Positions 37,267 to 46,188 of a stretch of 64,000 nt of DNA are shown in pieces. Position 1 is the stretch's first letter. Every line of letters begins with the position of its first letter. The notes beneath the pieces were generated by a model that was given only the letters and a program-made list of their open reading frames with translations, searched no databases and was not told the DNA's origin. Both the position numbers and the translations under genes were made by a program. Source of the DNA: Caulobacter sp. (GTDB lineage Bacteria > Pseudomonadota > Alphaproteobacteria > Caulobacterales > Caulobacteraceae); contig JAUXMY010000014.1 in NCBI GenBank assembly GCA_030683005.1, positions 1-64,000 of the forward strand, in the 5' to 3' direction.

Positions 37267-39431
37267 ACGCACTGGCCGCCCGAGACCTCTCCGCGTTCGT
37301 CGCCCGCGACGCAGAGGCGCGCGGCCGTCTGGAGCTGCTGGTCACGGGCGCCCGCTGCGGCGCCTGTCTGGCCAGGATCGAGAAGGCGGCGCGCGAGGCG
37401 CCGGGCGTCGAAGCCGCGCGCTTCAACCTGACGACAGGCAAGCTGGCCGTGACCCTGGCGCCGAGAGCGGGCGATGCAGCTGCCGTTGTCGATGCCCTGG
37501 ACGCCGCAGGTTATCCCGCAACGCCGTTCGACCCATCGCAAGCGATAGAGACCGAAGACCAGGAAGGGCGCAGCCTCGCCCTGGCGCTCGGCGTCGCCGG
37601 GTTCGGCGCAGGCAACGTGATGATGTTTACCGTCCCGGTGTGGGCGGGCCTGTTTGGCCAGGAGCTGGACGGAACGACCCGGGAGATCATGTACTGGTTC
37701 GCCGCCCTGATCGCGACGCCCTGTGCGCTGTTTGCCGGCATGCCCTTCTTCCGCTCGGCCTGGGCGTCCCTGCGCCGGCGCAGGGCCAACATGGACGTGC
37801 CCATTTCAATCGGCGTCATCCTGACCCTGATCGTCAGCTTCTCGGAGACCTTCCAGAAGGGCGAGCACGCCTATTTCGACGCTGCCGTCACCCTGCTCTT
37901 CCTGCTGCTGATCGGACGCTATCTCGACCACAAGCTGCGGCTCCGCGCGCGCAGCGCCGCCCGCGACCTGCTGGCTCTTCAGGTTCCGTCCGCCACGCGT
38001 CTCGACAGTGACGACCTTGAACGCACCGTTCCGATCCGGGACGTCGAGGTCGGGGACCGGCTGGTGGTCATGCCAGGCGATCGCATACCCGTCGACGCCG
38101 TGGTCGAGGATGGAACATCGGATCTCGACAATGCGCTGATCAGTGGCGAGACCGCCGCCGCGCTAGCCGGTCCGGGCACGCGAACCCATGCCGGCGCCTT
38201 GAACCTGTCGGGCCGTCTCATCCTGCGGGCCGCCGCCCGCTCGGAGGACTCCGCCGTGGCCGCGATCGCCCGGCTGATGGAGGCCGGCGCCCAGAGCCGC
38301 TCGGCCTACGTACGCCTCGCCGACAAGGCCGCCGCGCTCTACGTGCCGATCGTCCACACCCTGGCGCTTCTGACCTTCGCAGGCGTCTGGGCGGCCGGCC
38401 TTGGGCCACGTGAGGCGCTGCTGCGCGCCGCCGCCGTTCTGATCATCACCTGCCCCTGCGCCCTGGGCCTTGCCGTACCGGCCGTGCAGATCGTCGCCTC
38501 CGGCCGCCTCTTCCGCCGGGGCGTCCTGGTCAAGAGCGGGGCGGCCCTCGAACGCCTCGCGGAGATCACCCATGTCGTGTTCGACAAGACCGGCGTCCTG
38601 ACGGAGGGCCGCCCGCGCCTGGTCGACGCCCCGGCCGCCGTCATCGCCATGGCCGCCCCGCTGGCCCGCGCCTCCCGCCACCCGCTGGCCCGCTCGCTCG
38701 CGGACGCCGCTGGCCCTGGCGAGGTCGCCACCGACATCGTCGAAGTCGCGGGCATGGGTGTCGAGGGCGTTATTGACGGTCGCAAGGCCCGCCTTGGACG
38801 GGCCGCCTTTGTGGGGGTCGAGTCCGCGGGGGCGTCGGAGACCGAACTCTGGTTTGGCTTCACAGGCGACACGAAGATGCGCTTCGCCTTCCAGGACGCC
38901 CTGCGCGCGGATGCCCGCGCCACCGTGACGGCGCTTCAGGAACTGGGCCTCTCGGTCGAGGTCGTCTCCGGGGATGTCGCCGGCCCTGTCGCCGCGGCTG
39001 CGACACAGGCGGGCGTCCATCGCTGGACCGCGGGGGTGACCCCCTTCGAGAAAGTCTCCATCGTCGAACGGCTGCAGGTTTCCGGCCGCAAGGTGCTGAT
39101 GGTCGGTGACGGTCTCAACGATGCCGCGGCCCTGGCCAAGGCCCACGCCTCGATGGCCCCCGGCTCAGCCGTGGACGCCAGCCAGAACGCCGCCGACCTC
39201 GTGTTCTCGGGCGGCCTCGCCGCCGTCCCGGAAGCGATCCGGGTGGCTCGACAGGCCAGGAAGCGGGTTGGCGAGAACTTCGGCTTCTCGGCGCTTTACA
39301 ATCTGGTCGCGGCGCCGGCGGCCATCTTCGGCCTGGTCAATCCGTTCATCGCGGCGCTGGCGATGTCGGGCTCCTCACTGGTCGTGATCATCAACGCCAT
39401 GCGCATGAATCTCGCCGAGAGGCGCCCATGA
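37263..39431 (+). CDS. ccoI: Copper-exporting P1B-ATPase for cbb3 assembly (FixI)
   Basis: A 722-residue P-type ATPase: N-terminal HMA domain with G-A-R-C-G-A-C (Cys near 32 and 35), several membrane helices, E1-E2 actuator domain with ISGET, metal-channel CPC (ITCPCALGLA), phosphorylation loop DKTGVLTEG (Val where Thr is usual in DKTGT), and hinge MVGDGLNDAAAL. It pumps copper out of the cytoplasm for the Cu-B site of CcoN rather than for detoxification. ATGA coupled on both sides. Confidence 0.96.
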   Translation: MNALAARDLSAFVARDAEARGRLELLVTGARCGACLARIEKAAREAPGVEAARFNLTTGKLAVTLAPRAGDAAAVVDALDAAGYPATPFDPSQAIETEDQEGRSLALALGVAGFGAGNVMMFTVPVWAGLFGQELDGTTREIMYWFAALIATPCALFAGMPFFRSAWASLRRRRANMDVPISIGVILTLIVSFSETFQKGEHAYFDAAVTLLFLLLIGRYLDHKLRLRARSAARDLLALQVPSATRLDSDDLERTVPIRDVEVGDRLVVMPGDRIPVDAVVEDGTSDLDNALISGETAAALAGPGTRTHAGALNLSGRLILRAAARSEDSAVAAIARLMEAGAQSRSAYVRLADKAAALYVPIVHTLALLTFAGVWAAGLGPREALLRAAAVLIITCPCALGLAVPAVQIVASGRLFRRGVLVKSGAALERLAEITHVVFDKTGVLTEGRPRLVDAPAAVIAMAAPLARASRHPLARSLADAAGPGEVATDIVEVAGMGVEGVIDGRKARLGRAAFVGVESAGASETELWFGFTGDTKMRFAFQDALRADARATVTALQELGLSVEVVSGDVAGPVAAAATQAGVHRWTAGVTPFEKVSIVERLQVSGRKVLMVGDGLNDAAALAKAHASMAPGSAVDASQNAADLVFSGGLAAVPEAIRVARQARKRVGENFGFSALYNLVAAPAAIFGLVNPFIAALAMSGSSLVVIINAMRMNLAERRP

Positions 39432-39601
39432 ACATCTTCCTGCTGCTCGCCCCGTTTTCCCTGCTGCTCGGCCTGACCGGCCTGGTCGCCTTCTGGTGGA
39501 CGCTCCGGGCCAGGCAGTACGAAGACCCGCAGGGCGACGCCGCCAGGATCCTCGACGATCATCTTCGCGAGGGCCCTGACGACGAAGCCGGGCAGTCCTA
39601 G
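39428..39601 (+). CDS. ccoS: cbb3 oxidase maturation protein CcoS
   Basis: A 57-residue single-span protein: MNIFLLLAPFSLLLGLTGLV, then AFWWTLRARQYEDPQGDA. The short helix followed by R-x-x-Q-(Y/F)-E/D-D-P/L-x-G matches CcoS, required for cofactor insertion into CcoN. It is the last gene of the run, starting on the ATGA overlap with ccoI. Its stop shares CTAG with the convergent acyl-CoA dehydrogenase gene, with no terminator between. Confidence 0.93.
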   Translation: MNIFLLLAPFSLLLGLTGLVAFWWTLRARQYEDPQGDAARILDDHLREGPDDEAGQS

Positions 39602-40833
39602 ATAAGGTCGCCGCCGACCGCAGAGGCGGTGGTGCCGTGCTGCTGGAAGGCCTTGATCACGTTACGACCGGTCGTCCAGCGGTGAACCTCGTCCGGCCCG
39701 TCGACCAGGCGCTGGCTTCGGATGTGGGTGTACCAGCGGGCCAGCGGGGTATCGGTCGAATACCCGAGCGCGCCGTGCAACTGGATGGCGGTGTCGACGA
39801 CCCGGTGCACCATATTGGCCAGGAACACCTTGGCGATGCCGTTCTCCTGGCGCAGGTCCAGGCCCTTCTCCGCCTTGTAGGCGATGTGCAGCAGCATCAG
39901 CCGGGCGATGTAGATGTCCTGGGCGCAGTCGGCGAGCATGAACTGCACGCCCTGGCGCTCATGCAGCGGCTTGCCGAAGGTCGAACGGCTGGTCACATGA
40001 CCGACGGCCAGGTCGAGCGCGCGCTGGGCCATGGCGACGTTGTGCATGCCATGGCGCAACCGGCCGTAGGCCAGGCGGTGCTGGCCCATGTTGAAGCCGT
40101 TGCCCTCGCCGCCCAGCAGGTTCTCCGCCGGAATGACCAGGTCCTTGATCTCGACCTCCGCGTGGCCGCCGCCCAGGATGTGCGACAGGGGCCCCTCTGC
40201 GGCCATCGTCTCGATGTCACGGACGATCCGGTAGCCGGGGTTGGGCAGCTCGACGATGAAGGTCGAGAACTGCTGGTGTCGCGGTGCGTCGGGGTCGGTA
40301 CGGGCCATGACCAGCGCGATGTCGGCGACGCTGGCCGCCGATGAAAACCACTTCTCGCCGTTCAGGACGTAGTTCTCGTTGCCGTCCTTGACCGCCGTCG
40401 TCCGCATGCCGGTGGCGTCGGCGCCAGCGGCCTTTTCGGTCATCGAGTAGCAGATGCGCTTCTCGCCGTTCAGCAACGGCTTGAGGAACTTCTCCTTCTG
40501 GTACTCGGTGCCGTGCGCCAGCAGGGTCATCATCGTGGCGTCATCGGGCCCCTGGGTGTTCATCGACAGGGCTCCCAGATAGCTCTCGCCGAGTTCCATC
40601 TGCACCAGGGCGTTAGCCAGCGGGCCGAGACCCATGCCGCCATGCTCCACCGGAATGAACGGGCACCAGAGACCCTGCGCGCGGGCCTTGGTCCGCAGCT
40701 CACCCAGGAGGGTCTTGTAGTCCTCGCCGGCCAGCAGGCGCTTTTCGGCCGGGATGCACTCGTCATGCACCCACTGACGGACGCGTTCGCGGACGGCCTT
40801 GGCCTCGGCCGGAATCTCGAAATCGATCGCCAT
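39598..40833 (-). CDS. Acyl-CoA dehydrogenase family protein
   Basis: A 411-residue FAD-dependent acyl-CoA dehydrogenase. N-terminal MAIDFEIPAEAKAVRERVRQ is an all-helical domain, CYSMTEKAAGADATGM is the FAD-contact strand, and HGALGYSTDTPLARWYTHIR is the C-terminal segment. It introduces a double bond alpha-beta to an acyl-CoA. The ATG at 40833 is preferred. It is the last gene of a long minus-strand run that starts with the acyl-CoA ligase at 47889. Substrate unknown. Confidence 0.9.
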   Translation of the reverse strand: MAIDFEIPAEAKAVRERVRQWVHDECIPAEKRLLAGEDYKTLLGELRTKARAQGLWCPFIPVEHGGMGLGPLANALVQMELGESYLGALSMNTQGPDDATMMTLLAHGTEYQKEKFLKPLLNGEKRICYSMTEKAAGADATGMRTTAVKDGNENYVLNGEKWFSSAASVADIALVMARTDPDAPRHQQFSTFIVELPNPGYRIVRDIETMAAEGPLSHILGGGHAEVEIKDLVIPAENLLGGEGNGFNMGQHRLAYGRLRHGMHNVAMAQRALDLAVGHVTSRSTFGKPLHERQGVQFMLADCAQDIYIARLMLLHIAYKAEKGLDLRQENGIAKVFLANMVHRVVDTAIQLHGALGYSTDTPLARWYTHIRSQRLVDGPDEVHRWTTGRNVIKAFQQHGTTASAVGGDLI

Positions 40834-40874
40834 CTGGCGTCTCCCTTGGTTTGTTTCTTGTTTTCGCGGATGGA

Positions 40875-41492
40875 TCAGGCGGACGCCGACGGCCGCGCCT
40901 GGACACGCGCGAACCAGGACTTCACCCAGGTCGCCTCGTCCGGAATCGGCTGGCCGACCTGCGCCCCGAAGGCGAGGAAGGCGAAGAGCAGTACGTCGGC
41001 CAGGCTGAAGCGGTCGCCGCAGATGAACTCGCGGCCCTGCATCTGGCCGTCCAGCCAGAGCAGGCGGTCGCGGGCGATGGCCTTGAGCTCGGCCGCGCCT
41101 TCGGCCCCCACCAGTTTCATCCGGTTCTCGAAGATGCGGCGACCCTCGGCGGCGCGGAAACCGCTGGTGAGCGGTTCGCAGATGTTGAGGTCGATGCGGC
41201 GGGTCCACATGCGCGTCTCGGCCCGCTCCTCGGGCGTGGCGCCGATAAGCGCGGGGCTCGGATGGCGCTCTTCGAGGTACTCACAGATGACCGTGATCTC
41301 GGCGATGACCGTTCCGTCCTCGAGCACCAGGGCCGGCGTCTGACCGGCGGGATTGACCGCGTCGGTGTAGGGCGGGCGCCGGTTTTCGCCGCCCATCAGG
41401 TCGACCTCGACCGTCTCCAGCGTCAGGCCCTTCTCGGCCGCGAACATCCGCACCATGTGCGGGTTCGGCCCCATCGAGGTGTAGAGCTTCAT
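40875..41492 (-). CDS. Glutathione S-transferase family protein
   Basis: A 205-residue GST. The thioredoxin-like domain (MKLYTSMGPNPHMVRMFAAE, then GQTPALVLEDGTVIAEITVI) has the cis-Pro and the E-(T/S)xxI glutathione-binding turn. The helical C-domain has CGDRFSLADVLLFAF. Likely conjugates or isomerises a xenobiotic or acyl intermediate (inference). It sits between the dehydrogenase and the SDR genes in the same run, 41 bp from the former. Confidence 0.87.
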   Translation of the reverse strand: MKLYTSMGPNPHMVRMFAAEKGLTLETVEVDLMGGENRRPPYTDAVNPAGQTPALVLEDGTVIAEITVICEYLEERHPSPALIGATPEERAETRMWTRRIDLNICEPLTSGFRAAEGRRIFENRMKLVGAEGAAELKAIARDRLLWLDGQMQGREFICGDRFSLADVLLFAFLAFGAQVGQPIPDEATWVKSWFARVQARPSASA

Positions 41493-41528
41493 GGTGCGTT
41501 TCCCTGTCTGTCTTGCTGTCCTTAAGGC

Positions 41529-42302
41529 TCAGCGGCCGCCCTGGCCGTCGTCGACCTTGATGCTGGTCCCGGTCACCGCGTCGGAGGCCGGCGAGCAGAG
41601 GTAGAGCAGCGTGCTGTCCAGCTGGGCCGGATCACCGATCCGCTTGCGCGGCATGTGCTGGCTGATGTCGCCCATGCGTTCGAGCATGCCGTCCATCATC
41701 TCCGAGGCGAAGGCGCCGGGCGCTATGGCGTTGACGTTGATGTGGAACTTCGACCACTCGACGGCCAGCGCCTCGGTCATTCGCACGACGGCGGCCTTGC
41801 TGACCGAATAGAGGGCCGCGCCCTCGCCGCGATAGCTGTAGGCGGCCATCGAGGCGATGTTGATGATCCGTCCCGGCGCCTTGGCCTCCATCCGCCGCCT
41901 GGCGAACTCGCAGGCCAGGATCCAGGGCGCGCGGACGTTGGTGTCGAGCACCGCATCGATCAGCGCGACCGACATCTTGGTGGCGCGCTGGGCGTCGGGG
42001 ATGCCGGCGTTATTGATCAGGATGTCGACCGGACCGAGCGCCTCTTCGGCCCGGCCGATGACGGCCAGCAACTGGGCGGTGTCTGTGACGTCCAGCGCCA
42101 GCGGCGCCGCGACGCCGCCGTCCGCCGCGATCTCGGCGGCCAGCGCCTCGAGACGGTCCAGGCGCCGGCCGGTGATCGCCACCTTCGCGCCCTGTCGGGC
42201 CAGAACCTGGGCGAAGCGCTTGCCGAGGCCCGACGAGGCCCCGGTCACCAGCGCCACCTTGCCGCTCAGATCGATCGAGGCGTTGGGCAGAGGATAGGAC
42301 AT
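41529..42302 (-). CDS. Short-chain dehydrogenase/reductase
   Basis: A 257-residue classical SDR. The NAD(P) motif is TGASSGLGKRF, the NAG motif is NNAGIPDA, and the active site is YSVSKAAVV (Tyr/Lys). It has the length of 3-oxoacyl- or hydroxyacyl-CoA dehydrogenases; the substrate is not known. Part of the acyl-CoA run, 82 bp from the next SDR gene. Confidence 0.88.
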   Translation of the reverse strand: MSYPLPNASIDLSGKVALVTGASSGLGKRFAQVLARQGAKVAITGRRLDRLEALAAEIAADGGVAAPLALDVTDTAQLLAVIGRAEEALGPVDILINNAGIPDAQRATKMSVALIDAVLDTNVRAPWILACEFARRRMEAKAPGRIINIASMAAYSYRGEGAALYSVSKAAVVRMTEALAVEWSKFHINVNAIAPGAFASEMMDGMLERMGDISQHMPRKRIGDPAQLDSTLLYLCSPASDAVTGTSIKVDDGQGGR

Positions 42303-42384
42303 GGCGAAGGCTCCCTGTGTTTCCCGCGACTATCCCGCGCCTTACCGAAGGGCATGAAAGCGGGAACTTCGGCGCGGCGGTCGC

Positions 42385-43155
42385 CTAGAAGTTCACCCGA
42401 CGGCTGATCGCGCCGTCGACCAGCAGGTTCACGCCGCTGGTGAAGGAGGAAACGGGGCTCGACAGGAAGACGGCGGCGTTGGCCACATCCTGCGGCGTCG
42501 CCATCCGGCCCATCGGGTTGCGCTCCATGGCGCCCTTGAACATTTCCGGCAGGTTCTTCTCGACCATGTGCCAGACCCCGCCCTCGAAGTAGACGGTGCC
42601 GGGCGAGACGACGTTGGTGCGCAGGTGCTTGCCGGCGTACTGCCGCGCCAGTCCCTTGGCGAAGTGGATCAGAGCCGCCTTGATCGGGCCGTAGGAGCTG
42701 CCGTTGTCGGCCTCGGCCGCCGAGACCGAGGCGATGATGACGAACGAGGCGTCGCCGGTCGCTTGCGCCGCCTTCAGCAGGGAGGGCTTGGCCGCGTCGA
42801 ACGCGTTGACCATGCCCAGGACGTCGAGCTTGAAATTCTGTTCCCACGAAGCGGGATCACCGCCCTGGGCCATGGCGCCGGCATTGGAGACCAGAATGTC
42901 GATGCCGCCCAGTTCGACGGCGACCTCCTCGATCCAGGCCTTCAGCGCGGACCCATCCATGATGTCGACGGACTTGCCCGTCGCCTTGACGCCGGTCTTG
43001 CGCAGCGCCTCTACGGCCTCGGCCACCTGGTCGGCGTTGCGGGCGCAAACGGCGACATTGGCGCCCTCGGCCGCCAGGGTTTCGGCAATCGCCCGGCCGA
43101 TGCCGCGGGTCCCTCCGAGAATGACCGCGTTCTTGCCGCTGAGCTGAAGGTCCAT
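42385..43155 (-). CDS. Short-chain dehydrogenase/reductase
   Basis: A 256-residue SDR. Cofactor motif LGGTRGIGRAIAE, SNAGAMAQG in place of NNAG, and an active site SSYGPIKAALIHFAKGLA with Tyr and Lys. The C-terminus FTSGVNLLVDGAISRR is standard. The frame is open to 43314, but the ATG at 43155 follows GAGGA and gives the family start. Same run as the SDR at 41529. Confidence 0.88.
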   Translation of the reverse strand: MDLQLSGKNAVILGGTRGIGRAIAETLAAEGANVAVCARNADQVAEAVEALRKTGVKATGKSVDIMDGSALKAWIEEVAVELGGIDILVSNAGAMAQGGDPASWEQNFKLDVLGMVNAFDAAKPSLLKAAQATGDASFVIIASVSAAEADNGSSYGPIKAALIHFAKGLARQYAGKHLRTNVVSPGTVYFEGGVWHMVEKNLPEMFKGAMERNPMGRMATPQDVANAAVFLSSPVSSFTSGVNLLVDGAISRRVNF

Positions 43156-43225
43156 CTGCGCGTCCTCTTGTTGCTGGCGGCACCTTAGGGACCGCCCATC
43201 CGAATGCAAACCGGCCGACCCACCC

Positions 43226-44434
43226 TCAGCGCGGCAGCCGCGCTCGTCGACTCGCCGACAGGGCGAGGAAGATGGCCGGCGCGACGACCATGGCCGCCAG
43301 GACAAAGGGTCCATTGATGTAGGCGGCGAAAACGAGGCTGACGCTCAGCGGCCCGGCGACCCGGGCCAGCGCCCCCGCCGCGTTGTTAAGCCCCATGATC
43401 TGACCTTGCCGGTGAGGATCGGCGACGCGCGAGATCATCGCCGCCACGTTCGGAAACGCTACCGACTGTCCCATGGCGGTCACGCACATCAGCGCGGTGG
43501 TCATCACCCCGCCGGTGGAGAATATCTGCAGGATCATCGCCACCACGGTCAGGGCCATGCCGGCCGCCAGCATGGGTCCCTCCCCGAACCGTTCGGACAG
43601 GCGACCGGTGATCAGGGTCTGGGTGAAGAAGGCAGCCACGCCGACGAAGGCGAAGCTGAGCCCGACGTCACGGGGCCCCCAGTCAAACCGCGCCTGGGCC
43701 CACAGCCCGAACACCGACTCGATGCCGGTGAAGGCGAACCCGATCAGGAAGGTCAGCAGCATCAGCCGGGCGATGACAGGGTGCCGAAACGCCTCCCTCA
43801 TCGCCGCCCAGCGGCTGGGCTTGTCGGTGAAACCTGTCTCCCGCACCCGGCTCTCGCGGATGAACAGGGCGATGGCGATCACGCAGAGCAGGGCCAGGCC
43901 CGAGGCGATGAAGAGCGGGATGCGGAAGCCGGCCGGCCCGGCGTTGGTGTGGGCGAACAGGCCGCCGATCGAGGGGCCGACGATCAGGCCCACATTCCAG
44001 GCCGCGCCCTGGTAGGACAGCTGACGGGCCCGCTTCTCCGGCGGGGTGACGTCGGCGATATAGCCCTGGATCACCGCCCCGTTGCCGGCGGCCATGCCCC
44101 CGACCAGCCGGATCAGGAAGGCCGCCCAGATGCCCGGCGCGAAGGCGAGCGCCAGATAGCAGAGGCAGTTGGCGCTGATCGTCCAGATCAGGATCGGCTT
44201 TCGCCCCAGCCGGTCCGAAAGCCTTCCCCAGAAGGGTTCGCCGAAAAAGGCGCCCACCGAATAGGCCGAGAAGATCAGCGCCATCTGCCAGGGCGGCGCG
44301 TCGAACGACTTGGCGTAGAAGGGCAGCAACGGGACGATGATCCCGAAGCCCAGCATGTTGATGAAGATGACCGCGATCAGCGACGCAGCGGCGAAGCGGG
44401 GCGCGGGCGGCCTGTCCGGCTGAACCTGCGTCAC
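43226..44434 (-). CDS. MFS transporter (TetA-like)
   Basis: A 402-residue protein with 12 predicted membrane helices. The MFS motif A is GRLSDRLGRKPIL between helices 2 and 3, and NMLGFGIIVPLLPFYA opens the first helix, as in TetA/Bcr drug-H+ antiporters. It may export or import a substrate of this catabolic run. The start is GTG at 44434, which overlaps the preceding SDR stop (TGA at 44431-44433), so it is translated from the coupled site. Confidence 0.88.
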   Translation of the reverse strand: MTQVQPDRPPAPRFAAASLIAVIFINMLGFGIIVPLLPFYAKSFDAPPWQMALIFSAYSVGAFFGEPFWGRLSDRLGRKPILIWTISANCLCYLALAFAPGIWAAFLIRLVGGMAAGNGAVIQGYIADVTPPEKRARQLSYQGAAWNVGLIVGPSIGGLFAHTNAGPAGFRIPLFIASGLALLCVIAIALFIRESRVRETGFTDKPSRWAAMREAFRHPVIARLMLLTFLIGFAFTGIESVFGLWAQARFDWGPRDVGLSFAFVGVAAFFTQTLITGRLSERFGEGPMLAAGMALTVVAMILQIFSTGGVMTTALMCVTAMGQSVAFPNVAAMISRVADPHRQGQIMGLNNAAGALARVAGPLSVSLVFAAYINGPFVLAAMVVAPAIFLALSASRRARLPR

Positions 44435-45225
44435 GACCCGGCGGGGGCCATCACCCGCGCGCGCAGCCGGCGCATGCCGCCGATCCACCGGTCGTAGTCG
44501 GCCGTCTTGCGCTGCATATAGGTGAGCACCTCGGGGTGCGGCAGGATCAGGAACCGCTCGGCGGCCAGGCCGGAGATGACGCTCTCAGCCACCTCATCGG
44601 GGGTCAGCACGCCGTCCAGGCTCTGCGGCGAGCCCGAGCCGCCGGCCCGCAGCATGGCCGTGTCCACGCCCTGCGGGCAGAGGATCGAGACCTTGATGCC
44701 CTGGTCGCCGTGCGTGATCGACAGCGACTCCGCGAAGCCGACGGCGGCATGCTTGGTGGTCGAATAGACCGCGCCGCCGATCTGCGACAGCAAGCCTGCC
44801 GCCGACACCGTATTCAGGATGTAGCCACCGCCGCGCGCCGCCATGCCGGGGATCACCGCCCGGGCTGCGTGGACGTGGGCCATCACATTGACGTTCCAGG
44901 CCCTGTGCCAGACGGCGTCCGGCGAGGATGTGGCGCTGTTGCGGTCCGGGTCGCCATCGCCGACGCCGGCGTTGCAGCAGAACAGGTCAATGCCGCCATG
45001 CCGGCGCTCGATATCGGCCACCATGGCGGCCGTGGCCTCGCCGTCGGAGACATCCAGCGTCACCGCCTCGCCGCCGATCTCCGCCGCCACAGCCGCGGCC
45101 CCTTCGCCGTTGCGATCGGCGACGACCACCACGGCCGCGCCGGCCCGGGCGAAACGCCGGCAGAGCGCCGCGCCGATGCCGTCGGCGCCGCCGGTGACGA
45201 CCACGATCTTTTCCCTGACGTCCAT
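44431..45225 (-). CDS. Short-chain dehydrogenase/reductase
   Basis: A 264-residue SDR: TGGADGIGAALCRRF, CNAGVGDGD, and YSTTKHAAVGFAESL active site. The long C-terminal tail (YMQRKTADYDRWIGGMRRLR) is typical of SDRs in terpenoid or steroid breakdown clusters (inference). It is coupled to the MFS gene by GTGA at 44431-44434. Confidence 0.87.
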   Translation of the reverse strand: MDVREKIVVVTGGADGIGAALCRRFARAGAAVVVVADRNGEGAAAVAAEIGGEAVTLDVSDGEATAAMVADIERRHGGIDLFCCNAGVGDGDPDRNSATSSPDAVWHRAWNVNVMAHVHAARAVIPGMAARGGGYILNTVSAAGLLSQIGGAVYSTTKHAAVGFAESLSITHGDQGIKVSILCPQGVDTAMLRAGGSGSPQSLDGVLTPDEVAESVISGLAAERFLILPHPEVLTYMQRKTADYDRWIGGMRRLRARVMAPAGS

Positions 45226-45251
45226 GTTCTGCCCCCCTTGTCGCCGGCGGT

Positions 45252-46166
45252 TCAGCCCGCCTCGGCGTATCCGGCGTACGAGTGTTTCAGCGTGGCGTGG
45301 TTGAGCAGCATCTCGGCGACCTGCCGGGTCCCGGTGCAGTCGAAGATGCGGGTGCGCACCCAGTAGGACTCTGTGCGCTTGCTCTCGGCCAGGGCGACGA
45401 TCTCGCGGCGCAGGACATAGTCCTCGCCGACGAACAGCGGGCCGTCGATCAGCCGGATTTCCTGGTCGGCGAACAGGCCGACGGCGGGTCCCTTGACCGG
45501 GAACTCCGCCTGCCGGCTCGAGTACTCGGCCAGCACGCTGATCATCTCCAGCGGGATGATGGCCCGGCCCCAGGGCGAGGCGGCGGCGTCGCTGTACCAG
45601 GGGGAGGGCTCGGTGATGGCCGCCAGCTTCTGGTTCAGGCTGAACGGATAGAGCGCGCCCATGTGCTGGCCGGGGTCCATACGCACCACCTCGTCGCGGG
45701 CCCCGGTCATGCCGACCTTCAGGTCTTCCAGGATCAGCAGCTTGCCCGGGGGGCGAAGGCTCGCCATGCGCTGTTCGAGCAGGGTCGGCCCGGCGTCGAG
45801 CCCCAGGGTTGCGCTGGCCTCCAGCACCGGGGTGCCGTCGGCCTTCTCGGCCCAGACCCGCGTCATCTTCGCACCCTCGGCCGGGATCTCGGCGAAGGCG
45901 CGCACGGCTTCGCCCTCGACCACCATGTTCAGATAGTGGGACGAGATACAGCCCTGTTCGAACCAGGCGCGGCCCCAGATCTTCTCCAGCAGCGGCGGGA
46001 ACAGGCTGAAGTGGGTCGGCCCCTCGATCGGTCCGGCGCGAAAACCGAGCTTCTCGGCCATCGCGTCGTCGTGGATCGAGGCGTGGCCGCCGTACTCCTG
46101 GTCGCCCAGCATCTGGCGGGGATGGCGCAGCGGGCCCGCGATGGCGAGCGGCGTGTCAAAGCTCAT
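45252..46166 (-). CDS. MaoC-like hotdog-fold protein (304 aa)
   Basis: A 304-residue protein. The N-terminal half carries the R-hydratase-type motif SIHDDAMAEKLGFRAGPIEG followed by PTHFSLFPP (Asp/His pair), so a FAS1/MaoC-like hydratase is likely. The C-terminal half has a second, degenerate hotdog (VGLFADQEIRLIDGPLFVGE). Exact family uncertain; annotated homologs are mostly hypothetical. It sits between the acyl-CoA ligase and an SDR gene, so it may hydrate or dehydrate a CoA thioester. Confidence 0.75.
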   Translation of the reverse strand: MSFDTPLAIAGPLRHPRQMLGDQEYGGHASIHDDAMAEKLGFRAGPIEGPTHFSLFPPLLEKIWGRAWFEQGCISSHYLNMVVEGEAVRAFAEIPAEGAKMTRVWAEKADGTPVLEASATLGLDAGPTLLEQRMASLRPPGKLLILEDLKVGMTGARDEVVRMDPGQHMGALYPFSLNQKLAAITEPSPWYSDAAASPWGRAIIPLEMISVLAEYSSRQAEFPVKGPAVGLFADQEIRLIDGPLFVGEDYVLRREIVALAESKRTESYWVRTRIFDCTGTRQVAEMLLNHATLKHSYAGYAEAG

Positions 46167-46188
46167 GGCCGATCTCCTGCGTCAGCCC